DNA of 12,283 nt. Origin: Bordetella parapertussis (GTDB taxonomy: Bacteria; Pseudomonadota; Gammaproteobacteria; Burkholderiales; Burkholderiaceae_C). Made by a program: the position numbers and the translations under genes. Shown here one piece after another: positions 1 to 6,782 of the stretch. Location: the NCBI GenBank assembly GCA_945899335.1, contig CAMDIP010000023.1, positions 1 to 12,283 on the forward strand, in the 5' to 3' direction. The notes under the pieces were generated by a model. That model was not told the origin of the DNA. It worked only from the letters and a program-made list of their open reading frames with translations, and searched no databases. Position 1 is the first letter of the stretch. Every line of letters begins with the position of its first letter.

Positions 1-204
1 CGCCACAGCTTAGAGGTCTATTTCAAAGATCTACGCGGAGAAGATCCAGATCAACTGCACAATATGATGATTCATGTGATGGAAAAACCTTTGCTTGATG
101 TCGTTATGAAGCATGCCGAGGGCAATCAGTCACGCGCGGCTGTTTGGCTTGGTTTGAATCGAAACACCTTGCGCAAGAAGCTCACTGAACACAAATTATT
201 GTGA
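1..204 (+). CDS. fis: Fis family DNA-binding protein, C-terminal part
   Basis: The window opens inside this gene; the last 67 codons are present and end in TGA at 202-204. The translation matches the C-terminal part of Fis, the nucleoid-associated DNA-bending and transcription factor. It has a conserved helix ending in [15 protein letters not shown], then the helix-turn-helix [18 protein letters not shown], the most conserved stretch of the family. In E. coli Fis these helices insert into adjacent major grooves and bend DNA. The start and N-terminal activation loops lie outside the window. purH begins 40 bp downstream on the same strand with no visible terminator, so the two are probably cotranscribed; a fis-purH pair is common in Burkholderiales. 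I am confident of the family from the HTH. It could also be the Fis-like tail of a larger regulator, but the downstream purH favours stand-alone Fis. Confidence 0.9.
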   Translation, partial: RHSLEVYFKDLRGEDPDQLHNMMIHVMEKPLLDVVMKHAEGNQSRAAVWLGLNRNTLRKKLTEHKLL

Positions 205-244
205 TCAACTGCTTTGCACTGCAGCAAGTGAAAAAAGGAATTCT

Positions 245-1819
245 ATGAAAGCGCTTATTTCCGTCTCTGACAAGACTGGAATTGTGGAGTTCGCCCAAGC
301 TTTGCATTTGCTAGGTATTGAGTTGATTTCCACAGGCGGTACTGCTCAACTCCTCAGTGCGCAAGGCTTGCCAGTTGAAGAGGTAGCCGAATTGACAGGT
401 TTTCCCGAGATGCTGGACGGTCGAGTGAAAACCTTGCACCCTGTGGTTCATGGCGGATTGTTAGCGCGCCGTGATGTGCCTGCGCACATGCAAGCTTTGC
501 AAGCCCACGGCATCGAAGCCATTGATTTGTTGGTCGTGAATCTCTATCCTTTTGAGGCTACCGTGGCCTCTTTGGACTGCTCGCTGGATGAGGCCATTGA
601 AAATATCGACATTGGCGGGCCTGCTATGGTGCGCAGTGCCGCTAAAAATTGGAAACATGTGGCAGTCGTGACCGACACCAGCCAATATGCAATGGTGCTC
701 AACGAGTTGCAGCAAAAAAATACCTTGAGTGAATTGACCCGTTTTCAATTGGCAGTGAGTGCTTTCAATCGAATCAGTCAATACGACGGTGCGATCAGCG
801 ACTACCTGTCGTCCTTAGATTTATCCACCGAACAAAGAAGCATTTTTCCTGGCCAAGCCAATGGTCGGTTCATCAAGTTACAAGATCTGCGCTACGGGGA
901 AAATCCCCACCAACTTGCTGCTTTTTATAGAGACACGCACCCAGCACCTGGGTCTTTGGTTACAGCGCGTCAGTTGCAAGGCAAAGAGTTGTCCTATAAC
1001 AATATTGCTGACGCAGATGCCGCATGGGAGTGCGTCAAGAGTTTCGATTCGCCTGCTTGCGTCATTGTCAAACATGCCAACCCTTGTGGCGTTGCATTGG
1101 CAGATGATGCATTGTCTGCCTACCGAAAAGCCTATCAAACCGATCCTACTTCTGCGTTTGGCGGCATCATCGCTTTTAACTGTCCTGTCGATATAGCAAC
1201 GGCGCAAGCCTTAGGTCAACAGTTTGTTGAAGTGCTGATGGCACCTTCGTTCACCGGTGAAGCGCTGCAATTGCTGCAAACCAAAGCCAATGTTCGGGTG
1301 TTGCAAATTGCGCTCCCCCCAGGTGGTGGTGATGCTTGGTCTCAAGGGCTTAACGCTATCGATGTCAAACGCATTGGTTCAGGCTTGCTCATGCAAACGG
1401 CTGACAACCATTTGCTTCGCCTAGAAGACATGCAAGTCGTGACAAAGCTTCAACCCAGTGCGGCCCAAAGGCAAGATTTATTGTTTGCTTGGAGGGTGGC
1501 CAAGTTTGTCAAGAGTAACGCCATTGTGTTTGCCGCAAACGCCATGACATTAGGCGTGGGTGCTGGGCAAATGAGTCGACTCGATTCAGCTCGCATGGCT
1601 GGCATCAAAGCGGGTCATGCCATGTTGTCGCTTAAAGATTCTGTGGTGGCAAGTGATGCTTTTTTCCCTTTCAGAGACGGCTTGGATGTGGTGGTTGATG
1701 AGGGTGCTGTGTGTGTGATTCAACCGGGTGGTTCTGTGCGTGACAGTGAGGTCATTGCTGCCGCAGATGAGCGAGGTGTGTCCATGGTGTTCACTGGCGT
1801 TCGTCACTTCCGTCATTGA
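245..1819 (+). CDS. purH: Bifunctional AICAR formyltransferase / IMP cyclohydrolase
   Basis: PurH carries out the last two steps of de novo purine synthesis in the cytoplasm: it formylates AICAR using 10-formyl-tetrahydrofolate, then closes the ring to give IMP. The 524 residues match the usual family length (about 525-530). Residues 1-150 form the MGS-like cyclohydrolase domain, with SVSDKTG (6-12), STGGT (29-33) and [11 protein letters not shown] (61-71). The transformylase domain follows, with LRYGENPHQ (215-223), KELSYNN (247-253), VKHANPCG (275-282, containing the catalytic Lys-His pair) and DPTSAFGG (300-307). The C-terminus has the conserved QPGGSVRD and a final TGVRHFRH. The ATG is preceded by AAGGAA at 235-240, only 4 nt away, a rather short spacing. 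It lies directly downstream of fis. No strong hairpin terminator follows; a perfect 10-bp palindrome (ATTGATCAAT, 1821-1830) sits just after the stop. Nothing is missing or broken. Confidence 0.98.
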   Translation: MKALISVSDKTGIVEFAQALHLLGIELISTGGTAQLLSAQGLPVEEVAELTGFPEMLDGRVKTLHPVVHGGLLARRDVPAHMQALQAHGIEAIDLLVVNLYPFEATVASLDCSLDEAIENIDIGGPAMVRSAAKNWKHVAVVTDTSQYAMVLNELQQKNTLSELTRFQLAVSAFNRISQYDGAISDYLSSLDLSTEQRSIFPGQANGRFIKLQDLRYGENPHQLAAFYRDTHPAPGSLVTARQLQGKELSYNNIADADAAWECVKSFDSPACVIVKHANPCGVALADDALSAYRKAYQTDPTSAFGGIIAFNCPVDIATAQALGQQFVEVLMAPSFTGEALQLLQTKANVRVLQIALPPGGGDAWSQGLNAIDVKRIGSGLLMQTADNHLLRLEDMQVVTKLQPSAAQRQDLLFAWRVAKFVKSNAIVFAANAMTLGVGAGQMSRLDSARMAGIKAGHAMLSLKDSVVASDAFFPFRDGLDVVVDEGAVCVIQPGGSVRDSEVIAAADERGVSMVFTGVRHFRH

Positions 1820-1830
1820 TATTGATCAAT

Positions 1831-1848
1831 TTGTCATACTCTTGACAT
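1831..1848 (+). promoter_or_regulatory. Pho-box-like direct repeat upstream of small ORF
   Basis: Two 7-bp units, TTGTCAT (1831-1837) and TTGACAT (1842-1848), are separated by 4 bp, giving the 11-bp period of a PhoB-binding box (consensus CTGTCAT-N4-CTGTCAT). They match that consensus at 6/7 and 5/7 positions. The same bases can be read as the inverted repeat TGTCA-N6-TGACA, or TTGACA (1842-1847) as a -35 element. No convincing -10 is correctly placed: the nearest candidates are GATAAG at 1857-1862 and TAGGAT at 1871-1876. This is a candidate only. It would drive the gene starting at 1901. Confidence 0.2.
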
Positions 1849-1900
1849 AAAAAACAGATAAGAACTGTTGTAGGATTACCCAACTTATTTGGGGTATTCC

Positions 1901-2158
1901 ATGCGCGCCATCAAGCAAGCTAAAAAATTGATAGAACAAAACCCGAATTCTGCTGTTGGACAAACTTTTTCCAAACTCATTCTTTCCCTAGAGTCCGATA
2001 TAGAGTTTTCAGTTAAGGCTCTATATAGTTTGGATACAGCTGAATTTGATTTGGCGATCGAGGTTTTGAAAGACTGGCGCATAGACCGGTTTTACATTGG
2101 TAAAGCAAAAGCTTTCGATATGGCTACCCATGCACAGGCCATTTCAATAAATAAATAA
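1901..2158 (+). CDS. Small protein of unknown function (85 aa)
   Basis: I do not recognise this family. I chose the ATG at 1901, preceded by GGGG at 1891-1894 with 6 nt spacing; an in-frame TTG at 1889 would add four residues but has no well-placed ribosome site. The protein is soluble-looking and mostly helical, with no signal peptide, membrane segment, Cys pair or known catalytic motif. A basic start (RAIKQAKKLIEQNP) leads to a region spaced like short paired helices (VKALYSLDTAEFDLAIEVLKDWRIDRFYIGKAK). The Leu/Ala-rich amphipathic pattern vaguely recalls a TPR-like helical pair, but this is not strong. The gene sits alone between purH and a convergent operon, is more AT-rich than purH, and has its own candidate promoter region with a Pho-box-like repeat. 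The ORF is likely real because it has a start signal and sensible composition; function is unknown. Confidence 0.65.
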   Translation: MRAIKQAKKLIEQNPNSAVGQTFSKLILSLESDIEFSVKALYSLDTAEFDLAIEVLKDWRIDRFYIGKAKAFDMATHAQAISINK

Positions 2159-2267
2159 TTTTTAATTAAAGATTAACTGTTCAATTGAATTGCTGGGTCA
2201 CCAAGTACATCAATATCAAGTAATTACTTCTTCTCCCTTCGATTACTCTGGGGAAGTTTTCATGGTG
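2159..2267. other. AT-rich convergent intergenic gap with three palindromes
   Basis: This gap lies between the stops of two convergent genes. It holds three perfect AT-rich palindromes: TTTAATTAAA (2161-2170), TTCAATTGAA (2180-2189) and AAGTAATTACTT (2218-2229). No coding sequence or RNA gene is evident. The right end carries a weak terminator-like hairpin, listed separately. Confidence 0.5.
2230..2260 (+). terminator. Weak candidate intrinsic terminator for the small ORF
   Basis: CTTC (2230-2233) pairs with GAAG (2253-2256) and CCC (2235-2237) pairs with GGG (2250-2252), with T2234 bulged and a 12-nt loop. TTTT (2257-2260) follows. It lies about 70 nt past the + strand small ORF. The stem is short and the T tract only four long, so termination would be inefficient. 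Confidence 0.3.
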
Positions 2268-2774
2268 TCAGGGAGTGAGTTTGTATTTCAGTTGAAAGCT
2301 GATTCCTCCGTGTAACTTGCCCTTGACGGTTGGGACGATGGCTGTGTTCAAACCCCAGCTTTCGCGCTCGAATGACACCATGGGTACCAAGGCTGGGAAC
2401 CAGCCGCCTTGATTGGCTCGCGGATAGCCATCAAAAGTACCCACCACCGCACCCAGTTTGAAGGACTCCCATCGCCACGGCATGACATACATGCCAAGGT
2501 AATTGGAGTGTTGGTGATCGCTGTTTTTAAAGCCACCAGCGGTCAACGAATAGGTTTCATTCAAGGCCCATTCAATCCCTAGGCCTGGGTTGGCGTTACG
2601 CAAGCCTTTGTCATGATCAAAGTGCAAAGTATAAAACCCAGCGTTAAGCCAAACTGATTTGGGTTGAGTTGGATTGGCAAAAGCCTCTGAAAACTCGCTC
2701 CCGGCTTGTGCAATGGTTGACGTTGCCGTGAGGCAAAGCACAACATACGCCAGTTTTAGCAGCAGTTGATTCAT
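2268..2774 (-). CDS. Exported PagP-like outer-membrane beta-barrel protein, hypothetical
   Basis: The 168-residue product begins with a clear Sec signal peptide (basic start, hydrophobic [16 protein letters not shown], probable cleavage after AQA at 22-24). The mature part has alternating hydrophobic/polar strands rich in Trp, Tyr and Gly and no hydrophobic helix, as expected for a small 8-strand outer-membrane barrel. Compared from memory with PagP (lipid A palmitoyltransferase), the segment GGFKNSDHQ (80-88) aligns with the catalytic FKDSHNK strand, SFKLGAVVG (104-112) with the FHLGLGF strand, and PALVPMVSF (127-135) with the PVLLPLASV strand. The PagP catalytic Asp-Ser would be Asn83-Ser84 here; H51 or H54 could be the catalytic His. 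Acyltransferase activity is therefore doubtful, and barrel architecture is safer than function. The ATG overlaps the hemL stop (ATGA, 2771-2774), so it is translationally coupled as the last gene of the thiD-hemL operon. Alternatives are an inactive PagP relative or an unrelated small barrel. Confidence 0.6.
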   Translation of the reverse strand: MNQLLLKLAYVVLCLTATSTIAQAGSEFSEAFANPTQPKSVWLNAGFYTLHFDHDKGLRNANPGLGIEWALNETYSLTAGGFKNSDHQHSNYLGMYVMPWRWESFKLGAVVGTFDGYPRANQGGWFPALVPMVSFERESWGLNTAIVPTVKGKLHGGISFQLKYKLTP

Positions 2775-4066
2775 AAAGTGGAAAACACTTCGGCTGCCGC
2801 CTGCACCGTGGCGGCAATGTCTTCTGCCGAGTGAGCACCACTGACAAAGCCGGCCTCGTACAACGCAGGCGCAATGTAGACCCCTTTGTCAAGCAAGCCG
2901 TGGAAGAGTTGGTTGAACTTGGGGCTGTCGCTGGTCATGACCTTGGCATAGTTTTGCGGCAACTCAGGCAGCAAAAAGAAACCAAACATGCCGCCTTGGC
3001 AATCGGCGCTGAAGGGCACGCCGGCTTTGGAAGCAGCGTCTTTCAGGCCATCGACCAAACTTTGGGTGCGGGCTGACAGCGCGTCAAAAAAGCCGGGCTT
3101 GGAAATTTCTTTCAAGGTGGCCAAGCCGCAAGCCGTGGCCACGGGGTTGCCGCTCAAGGTGCCCGCTTGGTAGACCGGCCCCAAGGGTGCGAGTTGTTCC
3201 ATCACCGCGCGTTTGCCACCGAAGGCGGCCAGGGGCATGCCCCCGCCAATCACTTTGCCCAACACCGTCAGGTCGGGCTCGAAACCCGGGATGGATTGGG
3301 CGTAAACGCTTTGCGCACTGCCCAAAGCCACGCGGCAGCCGGTCATCACCTCGTCAAACACCAACAATACGCCGTGTTGGCTGCACAGCTCGCGGCAGCG
3401 CTTCATGAAGGGGGCGCTGGCGCGCACAAAGTTCATGTTGCCGGCGATGGGCTCGATCATCAAGCAAGCCAACTCTTTGCCGTGCAGGGCGAAGGCTTCT
3501 TCCAGTTGGGGAATGTTGTTGAACTCCAGCACCAAGGTGTGTTGCACCACTTCGGGTGGTACACCGGCGCTGGTGGGGTTGCCAAAGGTAGCCAAGCCCG
3601 AACCGGCTTTCACCAACAAAGCGTCGGCGTGGCCGTGGTAACAGCCCTCGAACTTGATGATCTTGCTGCGGCCGGTGGCGCCACGGGCCAGGCGCAAGGC
3701 GCTCATACCGGCCTCGGTGCCCGAACTCACCAAGCGCACCATCTCCATCGAAGGCATCAACTTTAAGAGCGCTTCGGCGAGTTCAATTTCGCGCTCGGTA
3801 GGAGCGCCGTAGGAGAAGCCTTCAAGCACCGCTTTTTGCACGGCTTCAACCACCGCTGGGTGGCCGTGGCCCAAAATCATCGGGCCCCAAGAGCCGATGT
3901 AGTCGATATAGCGCTTGTCGTTGGCGTCCCAAAAATAAGCGCCTTGTGAGCGTTTGACAAATCGCGGTGTGCCACCCACTGCGCGAAAGGCGCGTACAGG
4001 GGAATTGACGCCGCCAGGAATGACAAGGCGCGCGCGGTCGAAAAGGGTTTGGTTCAGATCAGTCAT
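2771..4066 (-). CDS. hemL: Glutamate-1-semialdehyde 2,1-aminomutase
   Basis: HemL is a PLP enzyme that moves the amino group of glutamate-1-semialdehyde to give 5-aminolevulinate, the committed precursor of heme and other tetrapyrroles in the C5 pathway. The 431 residues match the family (about 426-430). Visible landmarks are [11 protein letters not shown] (17-27), the PLP phosphate-binding SSGTEA (114-119), CYHGHAD (142-148), FDEVMTG (237-243, with the Asp that contacts the PLP pyridine nitrogen) and [11 protein letters not shown] (268-278), where Lys271 should form the Schiff base. The gene follows the thiD-like kinase with an 18-bp gap and no strong ribosome site (TGAAACC only), and overlaps the downstream barrel gene by 4 bp. 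Base composition is odd: five sampled 60-base lines gave 52-75% GC (mean about 63%), against roughly 50% in sampled purH and pyrB lines. This may reflect strong codon preference or replacement from a GC-richer relative. Confidence 0.98.
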   Translation of the reverse strand: MTDLNQTLFDRARLVIPGGVNSPVRAFRAVGGTPRFVKRSQGAYFWDANDKRYIDYIGSWGPMILGHGHPAVVEAVQKAVLEGFSYGAPTEREIELAEALLKLMPSMEMVRLVSSGTEAGMSALRLARGATGRSKIIKFEGCYHGHADALLVKAGSGLATFGNPTSAGVPPEVVQHTLVLEFNNIPQLEEAFALHGKELACLMIEPIAGNMNFVRASAPFMKRCRELCSQHGVLLVFDEVMTGCRVALGSAQSVYAQSIPGFEPDLTVLGKVIGGGMPLAAFGGKRAVMEQLAPLGPVYQAGTLSGNPVATACGLATLKEISKPGFFDALSARTQSLVDGLKDAASKAGVPFSADCQGGMFGFFLLPELPQNYAKVMTSDSPKFNQLFHGLLDKGVYIAPALYEAGFVSGAHSAEDIAATVQAAAEVFSTL

Positions 4067-4084
4067 GGTTTCAGTGAATAAAAA

Positions 4085-5017
4085 TCAATGTCGTGTTTGG
4101 TGGGCGGGCAATGAGAAGTCGTCAGCTGTGGCAGCAGCATCGTCGCCATCTTCAAACCCGCTACCTTCGTCTACGCTGTGCGCCCAAAACAGCCGATCAG
4201 CAACGGCGTGTCCCATGCCTGGGCGAAAACCGGCGTCCAAGCTGCCATCGAGGTAACCAAGGGCCTCTGCAGCGGAAGCTTCCAAATCGTCACCCATGGC
4301 CAGCAACCCAGCCAAAGCTGCGCTCAAGGTGTCGCCGGCGCCAGTGAAGACCGCATCAAAGCGCTCAATGGTTTCGCTGACCATCACATTCAAGGGAGTT
4401 GCTAATGCATTTTCCATATGTTGGCCGCCCGTTTGGGGCATGCCAGTGACAAACGTGTAAGGCACACCCTTGTCTGCCGCGGCCTTGGCCAAATCTCTGG
4501 CGCTGGGGCTGCGGTCACTGCCCCATTCTGGAAGCAACCAACGCCACAAGGTGCTGTGGTTGCCCACCAAAACCGTTGTTTGAGGCAACACCAGTTCCAT
4601 GAAAGCGTCTTGGTAGGCGTCGATGGGTTCATCTTGCCACCACGACAGGCTAGGCATATAGGCAACCACTGGCACATCAGCGTAGTCAGCGCAAATTTCA
4701 GCTACCGTGGAGAGAACATCAGGAGAGCCACAAAAACCTATTTTGATCACCTGAACCGCAATGTCTTCCAAGATGGTGCGGGCTTGTTCGTCGACCGCTT
4801 CATCGTCGATCGCGATATGGTCGAAAACCTCGGCGGTATCGCGCACATAACTGCCCGTGGAGATGGCCAACACATGAGCGCCCACAGACGACATTGCCAA
4901 AATGTCTGCGGTTAAACCGCCCGCGCCGCTGGGGTCGTTGGCATTGAAACAAAGCACGCAAGGGTGCGCCATTTCCTCAGATTGGCCTTCATCAGGCAAG
5001 GGGGGAGTAGTGTTCAT
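4085..5017 (-). CDS. thiD: ThiD-like hydroxymethylpyrimidine kinase family protein (divergent)
   Basis: This is a ribokinase-fold small-molecule kinase of the ThiD group, which in thiamine synthesis phosphorylates hydroxymethylpyrimidine and its monophosphate. The N-terminal NDPSGAGGLTADI (27-39) matches the ThiD signature (S/N-DPSGGAGIQAD), and GAGDTLSAALAG (226-237) is the anion hole and catalytic loop near the C-terminus. Three features differ from textbook ThiD. The loop reads GAGDT rather than GTGCT, so the base would be Asp229 as in ribokinases. The central D-P-V-M segment is replaced by VVAYMPS (117-123). The T-P-N motif after the next strand is replaced by VGNHS (151-155). Residues 281-310 are an acidic, low-complexity tail. 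Substrate should therefore not be assumed. At 310 residues it is longer than ThiD (about 266). It is first in the - strand operon with hemL and diverges from a rubredoxin gene. The ATG at 5017 lacks a clear ribosome site, and a TATAGA (5025-5030) lies close enough to suggest a leaderless message. Confidence 0.8.
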   Translation of the reverse strand: MNTTPPLPDEGQSEEMAHPCVLCFNANDPSGAGGLTADILAMSSVGAHVLAISTGSYVRDTAEVFDHIAIDDEAVDEQARTILEDIAVQVIKIGFCGSPDVLSTVAEICADYADVPVVAYMPSLSWWQDEPIDAYQDAFMELVLPQTTVLVGNHSTLWRWLLPEWGSDRSPSARDLAKAAADKGVPYTFVTGMPQTGGQHMENALATPLNVMVSETIERFDAVFTGAGDTLSAALAGLLAMGDDLEASAAEALGYLDGSLDAGFRPGMGHAVADRLFWAHSVDEGSGFEDGDDAAATADDFSLPAHQTRH

Positions 5018-5088
5018 GTGCCATCTATAGAATCTGTTTCATTCTATGCCACCGCTTCAGCGGGTTTTGCTTAATTAACTGGAAAGAA
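5018..5088. promoter_or_regulatory. Divergent promoter region with a dyad (thiD-like / rubredoxin)
   Basis: This 71-bp gap must hold control signals for both genes. It contains the inverted repeat ATAGAAT-N7-ATTCTAT (5027-5047). On the - strand TATAGA (5030-5025) could be a -10 whose start point would fall at or next to the ATG at 5017; GTGGCA lies 17 bp upstream as a 4/6 -35. On the + strand TAGAAT (5028-5033) matches the -10 consensus at 5/6, but no good -35 is seen. A small hairpin, CCGC-TTCA-GCGG, lies at 5052-5063 in the rubredoxin leader. The motif reading is tentative. Confidence 0.4.
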
Positions 5089-5262
5089 ATGACTGTGAAC
5101 AAGACTTGGATGTGCTTGATTTGTGGGTGGATTTACGACGAAGCTACTGGAGCGCCTGAAGAGGGCATTGCCCCAGGCACCCCTTGGGAGCAAGTACCCA
5201 TGAATTGGACTTGCCCAGAGTGTGGCGCGCGAAAGGAAGATTTTGAAATGGTTCAAATCTAG
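5089..5262 (+). CDS. Rubredoxin
   Basis: A 57-residue ORF encodes a rubredoxin, a small cytoplasmic one-electron carrier that holds a single iron in four cysteines. Both CxxCG knuckles are present: C9-LI-C12-G and C42-PE-C45-G. The conserved Tyr16 and Trp40 and the acidic centre (PEEGIAPGTPW) match the classic fold, and the length is typical (52-60). The ATG at 5089 has GGAA at 5081-5084 with 4 nt spacing. It is divergent from the thiD-like gene and convergent with phrB, whose stop lies 13 bp beyond. In bacteria such rubredoxins serve alkane hydroxylases, rubrerythrin-type peroxide reduction or other oxygenases; no partner is visible here, so the recipient of its electrons is unknown. It reads as a monocistronic gene. 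Confidence 0.95.
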   Translation: MTVNKTWMCLICGWIYDEATGAPEEGIAPGTPWEQVPMNWTCPECGARKEDFEMVQI

Positions 5263-5275
5263 TCGACCTGCTAGT

Positions 5276-6760
5276 TCAGTCGTTCTTGCTTTTCACGACG
5301 CTGTAGCGCATGAGGGTTTTCAAGCGGGCATTGGCGTGGTCCACGATGGGAAGCGGGTAAGTCTTGCCTAGCGTGACATTGGCCGCTTCCAAGACCAAGG
5401 GCTTGGCCAACCAAGGTGCGTGAATGGCGTCGTTGGGCAGCGCTGCAAGTTGGGGCAAATAGCGGCGAATAAATTTCCCCTGCGGATCAAACTTTTCGCT
5501 TTGACTGATGGGGTTAAAGATACGGAAGTAAGGCTGTGCATCGCAGCCACTGGAACTGGCCCACTGCCAACCCCCGTTGTTGGCGGCCAAATCAAAATCG
5601 ATCAGGTGCTGAGCGAAATACTGTTCTCCCCAGCGCCAATTGATGCCCAAGTCTTTCACCAAGAAACTGGCCACCACCATGCGTAAGCGGTTGTGCATAT
5701 AGCCGGTTTGGTTGATTTGGGCCATGGCCGCATCCACCAATGGATAGCCTGTTCGCCCCTCGCACCATGCAGCAAACAATTGTTTAGCTTCCTTGCCTGT
5801 TTCCCAAACAATCGCGTCATAAGCAGGTTTAAATGATTGCTCCACAACTATCGGGTGGTGGTGCAATATTTGGTGGTAAAAATCCCGCCAAATCAACTCG
5901 CCAAGCCATGTTTGGGCACCTGTGTCCCCCTCAACTGCCAAAGGGTATGCCAGTCGGGCCAAACGCCTGGTCGACACAGTGCCAAAACGCAAATGCACAC
6001 TCAGGTAGCTCGGTCCCTTCACGCTGGGAAAGTCGCGTGTTTGCTGATAGTGGCTGATACGGTTGACAAAATCTTTGAGTAATAGCTGTGCGCCACTTGC
6101 CCCAGGGTGTATGTGAAGCGCGGGTAAATCGACAGCTTCAAACCCAATCTCTTCTAGGCTCGGGATGGGACGCTGCAAAGCAGCAGGAATGGGTGCAAGT
6201 TGACCGTCTGCAGGCCTGACTTGTTTTTCAGCCAAGTCGGCAGCCGTGACTTTTTTTAACCAATTGTTTTTGTAAGGCGTGAAAACACCATAGGGCTGAC
6301 CGTTTTGGGTCAAGATTTCTCTTCGCTCAAACACCACATGGTCTTTGAAGCTGACAAAAGAGGTGCCAAGGTTGGCAAGCGCACCTTTGACTGCTGTGTC
6401 CCGCATCAATGCATAGGGTTCATCATCATGGTGGGTAAAGACCGCTTGAACACCCAGTTGTGTGACCAGTTGCTGCAAACAGGCCGTCGGTTCTCCGTGG
6501 CGTACCAAAAGACCAGCCTGTTCGTGGCCTGAAAGTGTGCGCAGTTGCTGGTCCATATCGAGCAAGCTGCCGTGGATAAATGCCACCCGCCGGTCATGGC
6601 GTGGAAGGGTTTCAAGAATGGCGGTGTCAAAAATAAAGACGCAAAAAACTTGCTTGCTCCTCAGCAGGGCATGGTGCAGTGCCGTGTGGTCATCCGTGCG
6701 TAAATCGCGTCTAAACCACACCAGAGAGCGATCAAAAATGTCCCGAGAGTCTGGCTTCAT
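5276..6760 (-). CDS. phrB: Deoxyribodipyrimidine photolyase
   Basis: This flavoprotein repairs UV-induced cyclobutane pyrimidine dimers, using blue light and electron donation from reduced FAD. The N-terminal alpha/beta antenna domain begins with LVWFRRDLRTDDHTAL, diagnostic of the photolyase/cryptochrome family. The C-terminal helical FAD domain has GPSYLSVHLRFGTVS, TWLGELIWRDFYHQIL, YPLVDAAMAQINQTGYMHNRLRM and NNGGWQWASSSGCDAQPYFRIFNP, the last being the most conserved block of class I CPD photolyases. With the start at 6760 it has 494 residues; E. coli PhrB has 472. I prefer the ATG at 6760 over an upstream in-frame GTG at 6766, because AAGGG (6766-6770) lies 5 nt before the ATG and would overlap the GTG. 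The gene is transcribed away from yqgE and converges on the rubredoxin gene. Nothing is truncated. Confidence 0.96.
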   Translation of the reverse strand: MKPDSRDIFDRSLVWFRRDLRTDDHTALHHALLRSKQVFCVFIFDTAILETLPRHDRRVAFIHGSLLDMDQQLRTLSGHEQAGLLVRHGEPTACLQQLVTQLGVQAVFTHHDDEPYALMRDTAVKGALANLGTSFVSFKDHVVFERREILTQNGQPYGVFTPYKNNWLKKVTAADLAEKQVRPADGQLAPIPAALQRPIPSLEEIGFEAVDLPALHIHPGASGAQLLLKDFVNRISHYQQTRDFPSVKGPSYLSVHLRFGTVSTRRLARLAYPLAVEGDTGAQTWLGELIWRDFYHQILHHHPIVVEQSFKPAYDAIVWETGKEAKQLFAAWCEGRTGYPLVDAAMAQINQTGYMHNRLRMVVASFLVKDLGINWRWGEQYFAQHLIDFDLAANNGGWQWASSSGCDAQPYFRIFNPISQSEKFDPQGKFIRRYLPQLAALPNDAIHAPWLAKPLVLEAANVTLGKTYPLPIVDHANARLKTLMRYSVVKSKND

Positions 6761-6765
6761 CTTCA

Positions 6766-6770
6766 CCCTT
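6766..6770 (-). promoter_or_regulatory. Ribosome binding site that decides the phrB start
   Basis: On the - strand AAGGG (6770-6766) is followed by 5 nt and ATG (6760-6758). The alternative GTG start (6766-6764) shares a base with this site and so has no ribosome site of its own at a workable distance. Confidence 0.6.
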
Positions 6771-6776
6771 TAAAAT
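6771..6776 (+). promoter_or_regulatory. Candidate -10 element for a leaderless yqgE transcript
   Basis: TAAAAT matches the -10 consensus at 5/6 and ends 6 nt before the yqgE ATG (6783), so a start point 7 nt downstream would coincide with the ATG. No recognisable -35 is present (AGTCTG at the 17-bp position), and no Shine-Dalgarno precedes the ATG. The region is only 22 bp, so overlap with phrB coding DNA is unavoidable. Confidence 0.3.
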
Positions 6777-6782
6777 AACGAA

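Noticed and set aside
1821..1830. Palindrome ATTGATCAAT after purH as a terminator
   Set aside because: Arms of 5 bp with no loop and no T tract; it cannot form a terminator hairpin.
3167..3766. A 199-residue + strand open frame inside hemL
   Set aside because: It is antisense to a well-supported hemL; its His/Gly/Ala-rich translation matches no family I know and is typical of the opposite frame of GC-rich DNA.
4418..4915. A 165-residue + strand open frame opposite the thiD-like gene
   Set aside because: No domain, signal or ribosome site; explained as a shadow of the kinase gene.
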